Origin: an uncultured Caldisericota bacterium
Lineage (GTDB): Bacteria; Caldisericota; Caldisericia; Cryosericales; Cryosericaceae
Assembly (NCBI GenBank): GCA_903871855.1
Contig: CAIQIK010000037.1
Location: 1-32,466 of the forward strand
Direction: 5' to 3'
Length of the DNA stretch: 32,466 nucleotides
The notes beneath the pieces are model-generated. The model had not been told where the DNA came from, ran no database searches, and saw nothing but the letters and a program-made list of their open reading frames with translations. The translations under genes and the position numbers were made by a program. How positions within the stretch are numbered: position 1 is the stretch's first letter; the number at the start of each line of letters is the position of its first letter. Shown piece after piece: positions 8,956 to 16,154 of the stretch.

Positions 8956-8984
8956 TTGCCATACACCTTGCCGCCGTCTATACT
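8956..8984 (+). promoter_or_regulatory. Promoter of the tup-moe-moa operon
   Basis: TTGCCA (8956-8961), a 17-base spacer and TATACT (8979-8984) make a good sigma-70-type promoter. The predicted start near 8991 gives a leader of about 118 bases that contains the riboswitch candidate. Confidence 0.65.
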
Positions 8985-8990
8985 ATTGTC

Positions 8991-9104
8991 CTCTGCAGTT
9001 GCAGAGAACAATTCTTCGAGCTGTCCGACCTTTGGTGCAAGCCATGGCGTACAGCCGGCAGGGTACGGTTGGAAACGGCCGCGCCTCCCATTGTGGAAAG
9101 GAGA
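8991..9104 (+). ncRNA. Candidate molybdenum/tungsten-cofactor (Moco) riboswitch leader
   Basis: The leader ends in GCCTCCC, five bases, then GGAAAGG, directly before the tupA start. As I recall it, the E. coli moaA Moco RNA ends the same way. The five bases ATTGT (9090-9094) can pair with ACAAT (9008-9012), at the place where the E. coli RNA pairs GUAUC with GAUAC. Inside are a hairpin closed by GCTGT (9020-9024) and ACAGC (9051-9055) and an imperfect hairpin GGTACGG (9062-9068) / CCGCGCC (9079-9085). A separate perfect hairpin CTCTGC-AGTT-GCAGAG opens the transcript (8991-9006). The ribosome binding site lies in the conserved tail, so translation control is plausible. The outermost helix P1 is not convincing, so a variant or a different RNA remains possible. 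Confidence 0.55.
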
Positions 9105-9108
9105 AACA

Positions 9109-10920
9109 ATGAAACAAGGTCTGTCACGTCTGCTGGTCCGCTGCGTCTGTGCGGTGGCACTCATTCTTGCATTCGTGTCCATGGCGTCCGCCCTCCCTGC
9201 GCGCGCCGCATCACTGTCCGACATCGTTGGACGTCCCGATCAGGCCGTCATCGAACGGGTCGCCGCCGCGGGGTTCATGAAGGGCTACCCCGATGGGACA
9301 TTCCGGCCCAACGCACCGGTCACCCGTGCCGAGTTCGTCGTTGCCCTCGCACGCTCGGCAGGCCTCGATCCCGTGCAATCACCCGCCACAACGCTCAAGG
9401 ACCTGCCCCCGAGCAACTGGGCTGCTCCTCTCGTCTACGCCGCGATTGCCAAGGGCTGGATCACAGGATACCTTGATGGCACCTTCCATCCCGCAGCAAA
9501 CATCACGCGTGAAGAGTCCATGGCCGTCGTCGTGCAACGTATGGGCTTTGAGATCCGCGGCATGGCGACGCACGTGGTGCTGGACAAGGTTGCAGGTTCG
9601 GACGATCTCTCGCAGTGGGCACGAACTGCCGCCGCCGCATGTGTGCAAGAGGGCATGGTCACGGATGTGATCAAGCCAACCGCTGCCATCACCCGTGCGC
9701 AGGCTGCCGCCTACTTCCCCGCCATCCTGGACTACAAGGCTCCTGAGACACAGTCGATGATTCTCGCCACGACGACCTCCACTTATGACTCGGGACTCCT
9801 GACCTTCCTTATCCCGATTTTCGAGAAGTCCAACCATGTCAAGGTCAAGATCATCTCGGTTGGTACCGGTCAGGCCATTGCCACCGGCCGCAATGGCGAC
9901 GCCGACGTCTTGCTCGTTCATGCACGTGCCCAGGAAGATCAGTTCATGGCCGACGGCTTTGGTCTGTTCCGCAAAGATGTCATGTACAATGACTTCATCA
10001 TCGTAGGACCAGCCAGTGACCCGGCAGGAATCAAGGGCATGACCGACGCGGCCGCTGCGTTCACGAAGCTCGCTGCTTCCAACTCGACCTTCATCAGCCG
10101 TGGGGACAAGTCGGGAACCAACACCAAGGAGCTGGATATCTGGAAGTCCGCTGGCATCACGCCCACCGGCAAGTCCTGGTACCTGAGTGCAGGGCAAGGC
10201 ATGGGGGAAGTCCTGATGATGACCGACCAGAAGCAGGCATACACTCTAACCGACCGCGCCACGTATCTCGCATATGAGAACGGCGGCAAGATCAATCTGC
10301 CGATCCTCGTCCAAGGGTCGCAGGGGCTGCTCAATCCCTACGGCCTCATGCCCGTAAACCCTGCAAAGTACCCAAAGGTCAAGGTCGACCTGGCTGTCCG
10401 ATTCGCCGACTTCATGACCGGTCTGCCCGGCCAGGAACTCATCAAGAGCTTCGGCGTTGAACAATACGGTCAGACCCTCTTCTACCCAGACTCAACGGAG
10501 TGGAAGGCCACGCGCAGCCTCGACATCGTGTTCCCCAGCGGCAAGGAGGTCACGTACCGCTTGAACGACGTACGCACGTTTCCCGTGACGACCGTCGAGG
10601 TCTATCCGCAGAACAACCAGTCACTGACACCGGTTCCGTACGGCGGCGCCCAACTCATCGATATCCTGAAGATCATCTCGCCCGATCTCGCTTCAGCCAA
10701 GCGCCTTACTGTCGTTGCGACAGCCACGGATGGCAGTCACGTGACGCTGGACTATGACGACATCTACAACGCGCGCACCGGCACGAAGATCGTCGTCGTC
10801 TACCTCAAGAACGGTACCACACTCTCGACCGATGAAGGCTTCATGGCTCTCATGACCACAAAGGGCGCATTCCTGGTGAACAGTCTCAAGTACGTCTACC
10901 GGCTCGAGGTTCACAAGTAG
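9109..10920 (+). CDS. tupA: SLH-anchored tungstate-binding protein TupA with extra C-terminal domain
   Basis: The 603-residue product is the substrate-binding part of a tungstate ABC importer. A signal peptide (about 1-34, ending PARAA) is followed by three S-layer homology repeats (about 37-200; see GYPDGTFRPNAPVTRAEF and GYLDGTFHPAANITREE), which tie the protein to the cell wall. Residues about 210-470 are TupA: ATTTSTYDSGLL, SVGTGQAIATGRNGDADVLL and FLMNDFIIVGP-like motifs line the oxyanion site. Residues about 475-603 form a beta-rich domain that resembles the molybdopterin-binding fold of the sulfite-oxidase class, without an obvious ligand cysteine. The start at 9109 has GGAAAGGAG seven bases upstream; the frame is open further upstream but without a site. 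It is first gene of the operon; usual TupA proteins are about half as long. Confidence 0.85.
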   Translation: MKQGLSRLLVRCVCAVALILAFVSMASALPARAASLSDIVGRPDQAVIERVAAAGFMKGYPDGTFRPNAPVTRAEFVVALARSAGLDPVQSPATTLKDLPPSNWAAPLVYAAIAKGWITGYLDGTFHPAANITREESMAVVVQRMGFEIRGMATHVVLDKVAGSDDLSQWARTAAAACVQEGMVTDVIKPTAAITRAQAAAYFPAILDYKAPETQSMILATTTSTYDSGLLTFLIPIFEKSNHVKVKIISVGTGQAIATGRNGDADVLLVHARAQEDQFMADGFGLFRKDVMYNDFIIVGPASDPAGIKGMTDAAAAFTKLAASNSTFISRGDKSGTNTKELDIWKSAGITPTGKSWYLSAGQGMGEVLMMTDQKQAYTLTDRATYLAYENGGKINLPILVQGSQGLLNPYGLMPVNPAKYPKVKVDLAVRFADFMTGLPGQELIKSFGVEQYGQTLFYPDSTEWKATRSLDIVFPSGKEVTYRLNDVRTFPVTTVEVYPQNNQSLTPVPYGGAQLIDILKIISPDLASAKRLTVVATATDGSHVTLDYDDIYNARTGTKIVVVYLKNGTTLSTDEGFMALMTTKGAFLVNSLKYVYRLEVHK

Positions 10921-10946
10921 GATGCAGACGACGCGGAGAGACAACG

Positions 10947-11666
10947 ATGGGTGATATCGGCCGAGGCTTCGTACAGGCCGTGCGGCTCATCGTCTCCCTG
11001 GACCCCGGCACGTACGAGGCCCTGGGTACGTCCCTCCGCGTCACGATGAGCGCCCTGTTCTGGTCGGCGCTGGCAGGGTTTCCTCTTGGCATCCTGCTTG
11101 CATTCGCCCACTTCCGGGGCAAGCAGGGCGTCATGAACGTCGTCTACACCCTGATGGGGTTCCCGCCGGTGGTGGCGGGTCTCCTGGTGTACCTTCTGTT
11201 GTCCCGCAGCGGTCCTCTCGGGCCGCTGGGACTGCTCTACACGCCAACGGCGATGGTGATTGCTCAGATCACGCTGGCTCTCCCGGTCATCGTGGGCCTC
11301 TCGGTCCTTGGACTGCGCAGCGCCGACAAGGGCGTCTTCGACCTCGCGCTCACGCTGGGGGCGACACGTGCACAGGCCTCCATCGCTCTGCTCCGCGAAG
11401 CACGACTGGCTATCCTGGGTGCCATCATCACGGCGTTTGGCAACGCCATCAGTGAGGTCGGGGCAGCCATGCTGGTGGGCGGCAACATCCAGGGGGCAAC
11501 CCGTACGCTTACCACGGCACTCGTCCTCGAGACCCGTCAAGGCAGCTTCGACCGCGCCATCGCCCTCGGCATCATCCTGCTCCTCGTCTCCTTTCTTGTC
11601 AACGCTCTCCTGTCCCGCCTGGGCGAGGGCACGTCGGAGGCCGGCAATGTCCGCCATCTCGACTGA
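10947..11666 (+). CDS. tupB: Tungstate ABC transporter permease
   Basis: This 239-residue inner-membrane permease has about five or six hydrophobic helices. The cytoplasmic EAA-type loop, where the ATPase docks, is visible near residues 160-185 (GNAISEVGAAMLVGGNI, then TRTLTTALVLET), a form typical of TupB/ModB-like molybdate and tungstate permeases. It begins 26 bases after tupA at an ATG with a GGAGAG site and overlaps tupC by 20 bases, so the three transporter genes are expressed together. Specificity for tungstate rather than molybdate is inferred from the TupA partner, since the permease itself does not show it. Confidence 0.88.
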   Translation: MGDIGRGFVQAVRLIVSLDPGTYEALGTSLRVTMSALFWSALAGFPLGILLAFAHFRGKQGVMNVVYTLMGFPPVVAGLLVYLLLSRSGPLGPLGLLYTPTAMVIAQITLALPVIVGLSVLGLRSADKGVFDLALTLGATRAQASIALLREARLAILGAIITAFGNAISEVGAAMLVGGNIQGATRTLTTALVLETRQGSFDRAIALGIILLLVSFLVNALLSRLGEGTSEAGNVRHLD

Positions 11667-12432
11667 CCTGGTCACAGCGCGAGGCGTGCGCAAGCGCTTC
11701 GGCGCCCGAGAGGTCCTGCGGGACATCGACCTCAGTGTCCTCAAGGGCAGCATCACGGTCATCCTTGGCACGAACGGCGCCGGCAAGACGACCCTCCTGC
11801 GCATCCTGGGATTGCTGGAACCTGCTGACGAAGGCACGGTCGCCTACGACGGCATTGTCCCCGGTGTGTCGACTGTCACCTACAGCACCTCGACCAGGAA
11901 TCCCGCTCAGGACCAGCGTTATCTGCCCCTGCGACGCCAGATGCTGCTTGCGTTTCAACACCCGGCCATCTTCAGCGGCTCCGTCCTCAGCAACGTGACG
12001 TACGGGCTGCAGTTGCGTGGCATGAGCCGCACCGACGCAGAGGAGCAGTCCATGGCCGCCCTGCGCGAGGTAGGCATTGCAGAACGCGCCCGCCAGCATG
12101 CATCATCGCTTTCCGGCGGCGAAGCCGCACGTTTGTCGGTGGCGCGCGCCCTTGCCCTGCAGCCACGCCTGCTCTTGCTCGACGAGCCCTCCGCCAGCCT
12201 GGATCCCTACGGCACGAAACTGCTCGAGGACCTGCTGCTGCACATGAGAGACGACTTGGACATGACAGCGGTCGTCGTGACACAGGACATCTTTGAAGCC
12301 CGCCGTGTCGCCGATCAGGTGGCGTTCCTGCACGAGGGGCGTATCATAGAACAGGCGCCGCGCGATGCCTTCTTCAGCCATCCACGCGAAGATCGGACCC
12401 GCCGCTTCGTGGCAGGTGAGCTGCTTGTGTAA
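11647..12432 (+). CDS. tupC: Tungstate ABC transporter ATP-binding protein
   Basis: The 261-residue ATPase energises the tungstate importer. Walker A is GTNGAGKTT (about 41-49), the signature is LSGGEAARLSVARAL, and Walker B is LLLLDEPSASLD with the expected Glu. It has no C-terminal TOBE-like regulatory domain, which fits its short length and the TupC type. The ATG at 11647 has GGAGG about seven bases upstream and lies inside the end of tupB. The frame stays open far upstream, but that part is a shadow of tupB. The next gene, moeA, starts 39 bases later behind GGGAGGA. Confidence 0.9.
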   Translation: MSAISTDLVTARGVRKRFGAREVLRDIDLSVLKGSITVILGTNGAGKTTLLRILGLLEPADEGTVAYDGIVPGVSTVTYSTSTRNPAQDQRYLPLRRQMLLAFQHPAIFSGSVLSNVTYGLQLRGMSRTDAEEQSMAALREVGIAERARQHASSLSGGEAARLSVARALALQPRLLLLDEPSASLDPYGTKLLEDLLLHMRDDLDMTAVVVTQDIFEARRVADQVAFLHEGRIIEQAPRDAFFSHPREDRTRRFVAGELLV

Positions 12433-12471
12433 CGTGGGGATAGTCCTCATTTCACGTTCCAGGGAGGAACG

Positions 12472-13701
12472 ATGCTGAACATCGAGGAAGCGCTGAAGGC
12501 TATTCTGGACCACGCAACGCTGCTTGCACCTGTCACCATGGCGCTTGACGAGGCTGCTGGGCTCGTGCTTGCGGAGAACGTGATCGCACACGGGAACGTG
12601 CCCCCTTTCTCCAACTCCGCAATGGACGGGTTTGCCGTCCTCGCCGCCGACATTCAGCAGGCATCCGAGGTCATACCTGTCCACCTGCACATCCTGGAAG
12701 ACGTCCCCGCCGGCAGTGTCGCGACGCAGCCGGTCCGCCCTGGCACTGCCATTCGTATCATGACGGGCGCTCCTCTCCCCGACGGCGCCGACACCGTCGT
12801 CCACGTCGAGGTGACCCGCGTGGAAGGCGATGACGTGCTCATCCTCGTGGCACTCAAGAACGGCGTCAATGTGCGCCGTGTGGGCGAAGACATGAAGGAC
12901 GGCGCCATCGTCCTCACAGCCGGGACGGTCCTTCGCCCCGGCGAGGTCGGCGTGTGCGCTGCAGCGGGTCATGCCACTGTCATGGTCTACCCACGCGCCC
13001 GAGTTACCGTCCTGACCACCGGCAGCGAGCTGGTTGACGCCGCCCAGGTGCCTGGACCGGGACAGATCCGCGACGCCAACGCGCACTCGCTGCGCGCGCA
13101 GGTCGCCGCGATGGGCGCTGAACCGGTCACTTTCGCACGCGTGCCCGATACGCGTAAGGCCGTGAGGTCCGCGCTCGAACAGGCGCTGATCCAAGCCGAC
13201 GTCGTGCTCACCAACGGCGGTGTCTCGGTCGGTGACTACGATTTCGTGAAGGACGTCCTGCAGGAGATGGGCGCAGAGCTGGTCTTCTGGCGCGTCAAGC
13301 AGAAGCCCGGCAAACCGATGGCCTTCTGGGCACTTGGTTCCAAGCGCATCGTGGGACTGCCTGGCAACCCAGTATCCAGCATGGTCTGTACCGAAGAGTA
13401 CATCCGTCCGATGATACGCCGTATGATGGGCCATGCCTTGCTGTATCGCCCTGTCCGCACCGCTGTTCTCGACGAACGCTATGCCAAGGGCGCCGACGCC
13501 GGACGCACCCACTTCGTGCGGGTCCGCCTGCAGGAGCGCGACGGAGTCCTGCACGCCACGCTGACCGGTCCCCAGGGGTCCGGCATCCTCACGTCCATGG
13601 CGCTCGCTGCGGGCATCGCCGTCATCCCCGAGGACACGTCCGTCGTCGAGGCAGGCCAGACCGTTCACGTACAGCTTACCGACCTGCCAGAGGACCACTG
13701 A
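12472..13701 (+). CDS. moeA: Molybdopterin molybdenumtransferase MoeA
   Basis: MoeA inserts molybdate (or tungstate) into adenylylated molybdopterin to finish the cofactor. The 409-residue length is normal. Family motifs are in order: PPFSNSAMDGFA near residue 45, GTAIRIMTGAPLPDGADTVV near 100, the MogA-like GTP/MPT-binding core with TTGSEL and GQIRDAN, TNGGVSVGDYDFVKDVL near 245, KPGKPMAF and GLPGNPVSS near 300, then the C-terminal beta domain IV. The start has GGGAGGA at good spacing. Its stop overlaps the moaA start (ATGA), so the two are translationally coupled. Placement directly after a tungstate importer suggests that it may load tungsten, but MoeA sequence alone does not tell the two metals apart. 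Confidence 0.93.
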   Translation: MLNIEEALKAILDHATLLAPVTMALDEAAGLVLAENVIAHGNVPPFSNSAMDGFAVLAADIQQASEVIPVHLHILEDVPAGSVATQPVRPGTAIRIMTGAPLPDGADTVVHVEVTRVEGDDVLILVALKNGVNVRRVGEDMKDGAIVLTAGTVLRPGEVGVCAAAGHATVMVYPRARVTVLTTGSELVDAAQVPGPGQIRDANAHSLRAQVAAMGAEPVTFARVPDTRKAVRSALEQALIQADVVLTNGGVSVGDYDFVKDVLQEMGAELVFWRVKQKPGKPMAFWALGSKRIVGLPGNPVSSMVCTEEYIRPMIRRMMGHALLYRPVRTAVLDERYAKGADAGRTHFVRVRLQERDGVLHATLTGPQGSGILTSMALAAGIAVIPEDTSVVEAGQTVHVQLTDLPEDH

Positions 13702-14666
13702 TGACCGACCGCTTCGGACGCACCATCGACTACATCCGCATCTCGGTCACTGACCGCTGCAACCTTCGGTGCCTCTACTGCATGCCTGAGGAAGGGGTCC
13801 CTATGCTTGGGCACGAGGACATCCTGCGCTTTGAGGAGATCGTCGCGTTCATGCACGTCGCCGTTGCCGAGGGCATCGTCAACGTGCGCCTCACCGGCGG
13901 CGAACCGCTGCGCCGCCCCGGCATCGTGGAGCTGGTACGCATGCTCCTGGCAGTCTCCGGCCTGCAGGACCTCTCGCTCACCACCAATGGCATCCTGCTG
14001 CCCCAGTTTGCTGCCGACCTCAAGGCCGCGGGATTGAAACGTGTCAACATCGGCCTGCCCTCGCTGGACCCCGCTGCCTACGCTCACCTTACGCGTCTCG
14101 GCTCACTGGACGGCGCCCTTGCCGGACTCAAAGCAGCCGTCAATATCGGGTTCAGCCCCATCAAGCTCAACGTCGTCGTTCTGCGTGGCGTCAACGACGA
14201 CCTGGCGCCGTATCTCGACCTCACCAGGCACATGCCGGTCGAGGTTCGGTTCATCGAGTACATGTCCATCGGCCCGCTGGGTGAAGACCACTACCTGGTA
14301 CCCGCCGCCGAACTGCGACGCAAGCTGGAAGCTCTGACCCCTCTGGAGCCGGCCGACAAGCCGCGAGGCAACGGCCCCGCGCAGGACTATCACCGTATCC
14401 CGGGAGCACCAGGAACTGTGGCCGTCATCGCACCTGTCACGGAGCACTTCTGCCCCACCTGCAACCGCTTGCGCCTGGTCGCCGACGGCCACCTGCGGTT
14501 GTGCCTGTTTGGCGATGATGAGATCGACATCCGGCCCGCCCTGCGCCCGATCGTCAACGATAACGCACTGCGGGCACTGCTTACGCGGGCAATGCAGCAG
14601 AAACCCGAGTGCATGCCGGAAACGGCCCGCGACTACGGCCGCGCCATGGGAAGCATAGGAGGATAG
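13701..14666 (+). CDS. moaA: GTP 3',8-cyclase MoaA
   Basis: MoaA is the radical-SAM enzyme that turns GTP into 3',8-cyclo-GTP, the first step of molybdopterin synthesis. The radical-SAM cluster ligands are Cys20, Cys24 and Cys27 (CNLRCLYC). The second, GTP-binding 4Fe-4S cluster is held by Cys251, Cys254 and Cys268 (CPTCNRLRL...LCLF). The LTGGEPLRRP SAM-binding stretch is intact, and the protein ends in the double glycine (SIGG) that MoaA needs for catalysis. At 321 residues it has the standard length. It starts inside the moeA stop and is followed at once by moaC, which processes its product. Confidence 0.95.
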   Translation: MTDRFGRTIDYIRISVTDRCNLRCLYCMPEEGVPMLGHEDILRFEEIVAFMHVAVAEGIVNVRLTGGEPLRRPGIVELVRMLLAVSGLQDLSLTTNGILLPQFAADLKAAGLKRVNIGLPSLDPAAYAHLTRLGSLDGALAGLKAAVNIGFSPIKLNVVVLRGVNDDLAPYLDLTRHMPVEVRFIEYMSIGPLGEDHYLVPAAELRRKLEALTPLEPADKPRGNGPAQDYHRIPGAPGTVAVIAPVTEHFCPTCNRLRLVADGHLRLCLFGDDEIDIRPALRPIVNDNALRALLTRAMQQKPECMPETARDYGRAMGSIGG

Positions 14667-14667
14667 C

Positions 14668-15150
14668 ATGGGAAGCAATGAACTGACACATCTGGACGAC
14701 AAGGGCAACGCACGCATGGTGGACGTTGGTGGCAAGCTGGAGACAGCCCGTGAGGCCGTCGCTCGCTGCCGTGTCCTGCTGGCGCCCGCTACTTTCGAGC
14801 TGGTCAAAGCGGGCAACCTCAAGAAAGGCGACGTTCTGACCGTCGCGCAGGTTGCCGGCATCCAAGCGGCCAAACGTACGTGGGAGCTGATCCCCCTCTG
14901 CCATCAGATCAACATGACCTTTACCAGTGTGACGCTGACACTGAACGAGGCCGACCACGCCGTCGACATCGAAGCGACCGCGCGTACCAAGTCCGAGACC
15001 GGCGTCGAGATGGAAGCCCTGGTCGCCGCCTCCACCGCTGCGCTCACCGTCTACGATATGTGCAAGGCTGCCGAACGGGGTATCCACATCACCGACTTGC
15101 GCCTCGTCCGCAAGAGCGGCGGCCAGTCGGGGCTGTGGGAGGGAGCATGA
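14668..15150 (+). CDS. moaC: Cyclic pyranopterin monophosphate synthase MoaC
   Basis: MoaC converts the MoaA product to cyclic pyranopterin monophosphate. The 160-residue protein shows the family hallmarks: MVDVGGK near the N-terminus, a QVAGIQAAKRTWELIPLCHQI-type segment in the middle, and the ARTKSETGVEMEAL and YDMCKA stretches of the active site (with its conserved Lys, Glu and Asp). The ATG at 14668 follows AGGAGGA and lies one base after the moaA stop. Its own stop overlaps the start of the MOSC gene by four bases. Confidence 0.95.
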   Translation: MGSNELTHLDDKGNARMVDVGGKLETAREAVARCRVLLAPATFELVKAGNLKKGDVLTVAQVAGIQAAKRTWELIPLCHQINMTFTSVTLTLNEADHAVDIEATARTKSETGVEMEALVAASTAALTVYDMCKAAERGIHITDLRLVRKSGGQSGLWEGA

Positions 15151-15602
15151 ACCAAGCCGTCGTGGCCTCGGTCAACATCTCGGAGCAGAAGGGCACGCGC
15201 AAGCGCCCCCTGCAGGGCCCCGTCACCATCACCATGCTGGGCATGCAGGGCGATGCCCACGCAGGTGACTGGCACCGTCAGCTCAGCCTGCTTGCACAGG
15301 AGAGCATTGACAAGATGCAGGGACACGGCCTGGTACTGCAGCCCGGCGACTTTGCCGAAAACATCACGACGCAAGGCCTGGACCTGCTGACCCTGTCCGT
15401 CGGGGCACGGCTCCAAATCGGCACCGTAGTCACGATGGAGGTCACCCAGATCGGCAAGGAGTGCCATCTGGGCTGTGAGATCCGCAAGCTGGTCGGTGAC
15501 TGCGTCATGCCCCGTGAGGGCATCTTCGCCCGTGTCATCACCCCTGGCACGATCCAGGCCGGCGACGTCATCACCATCATCAGCAAAGGAGGAACCCTAT
15601 GA
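15147..15602 (+). CDS. MOSC-domain protein
   Basis: This stand-alone MOSC domain of 151 residues belongs to a family related to the C-terminus of Moco sulfurase, thought to carry sulfur or bind molybdenum or its cofactor. The conserved core is present: GDAHAGDWHRQLSLL near residue 33, PGDFAENI near 65, and the cysteine-bearing GKECHLGCEI near 102. A third cysteine lies in GDCVMPREGIF. The ATG at 15147 overlaps moaC, with GGGAGGG upstream, and the stop overlaps moaB (ATGA). In Moco clusters of anaerobes this protein often neighbours a MogA/MoaB protein, as here. Its exact reaction is not established. Confidence 0.88.
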   Translation: MNQAVVASVNISEQKGTRKRPLQGPVTITMLGMQGDAHAGDWHRQLSLLAQESIDKMQGHGLVLQPGDFAENITTQGLDLLTLSVGARLQIGTVVTMEVTQIGKECHLGCEIRKLVGDCVMPREGIFARVITPGTIQAGDVITIISKGGTL

Positions 15603-16075
15603 AAGCAGCAGTTCTGACCGTCAGTGACAGTTGTGCCACAGGGATCCGCATCGACGAGAGTGGGCCGTTCATCGCCGGACGTCTCCAGGGTGCAGGATGG
15701 ACAATCGAAGAGATGACCATCGTCCCGGACGAGCAGATGGAGATTGCCGAGATCCTCGAACACTGGGCGACCGAGCATCATGTTGACGTCATCATTACCA
15801 CCGGCGGCACGGGTTTCTCCCCCCGCGACGTCACGCCCGAGGCGACGCTATCTGTCGTCGACCGCCGCGCGCCCGGTATCAGTGAAGCAATCCGCCTCTA
15901 CGGCCTGAACAAAGGCGTTCCGACCGCCTGCCTGTCCCGCGCCGAAGCCGGCCTGCGAGGCGCCACCTTCATCGTCAACCTCCCCGGCAGCCTCAAGGCC
16001 GTTCAAGACGGCATAGACGTCCTCATCCCCCTCCTTCCTCATGCCCTGGAGATGATGGCAGGGAAGGGACACTAG
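15599..16075 (+). CDS. moaB: MogA/MoaB-family molybdopterin adenylyltransferase
   Basis: The 158-residue protein has the MogA/MoaB fold that adenylylates molybdopterin before MoeA inserts the metal. The TTGGTGFSPRDVTPEAT loop and the later LPGS turn, both lining the MPT/ATP pocket, are intact. MoaB and Mog paralogues cannot be told apart safely from sequence alone. It is the last gene of the operon; a perfect palindrome follows 36 bases later. The final 144 bp (15932-16075) recur at 18370-18513 with seven differences, so this gene's 3' end flanks an inserted segment. The intact copy may therefore carry a replaced 3' end. Confidence 0.9.
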   Translation: MKAAVLTVSDSCATGIRIDESGPFIAGRLQGAGWTIEEMTIVPDEQMEIAEILEHWATEHHVDVIITTGGTGFSPRDVTPEATLSVVDRRAPGISEAIRLYGLNKGVPTACLSRAEAGLRGATFIVNLPGSLKAVQDGIDVLIPLLPHALEMMAGKGH

Positions 16076-16110
16076 ACACACCGAAAGCCTCTCTTGATAT
16101 CTGTCGCATG

Positions 16111-16140
16111 GGCACAAGCCTGATCGATCAGGCTTGTGCC
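16111..16140. terminator. Perfect 30-bp palindrome, bidirectional terminator
   Basis: GGCACAAGCCTGATC and its exact reverse complement abut with no spacer, giving up to 15 paired bases in DNA and a stem with a small loop in RNA. It separates the moaB end (16075) from the converging end of the next gene (16155). No T-run follows on the plus strand. Confidence 0.7.
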
Positions 16141-16154
16141 TGACTTGTTTCTAC

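Noticed and set aside
12103-13698. 531-codon frame antisense to moeA
   Set aside because: It is a shadow caused by the GC-rich codon use of moeA, which has all family motifs.
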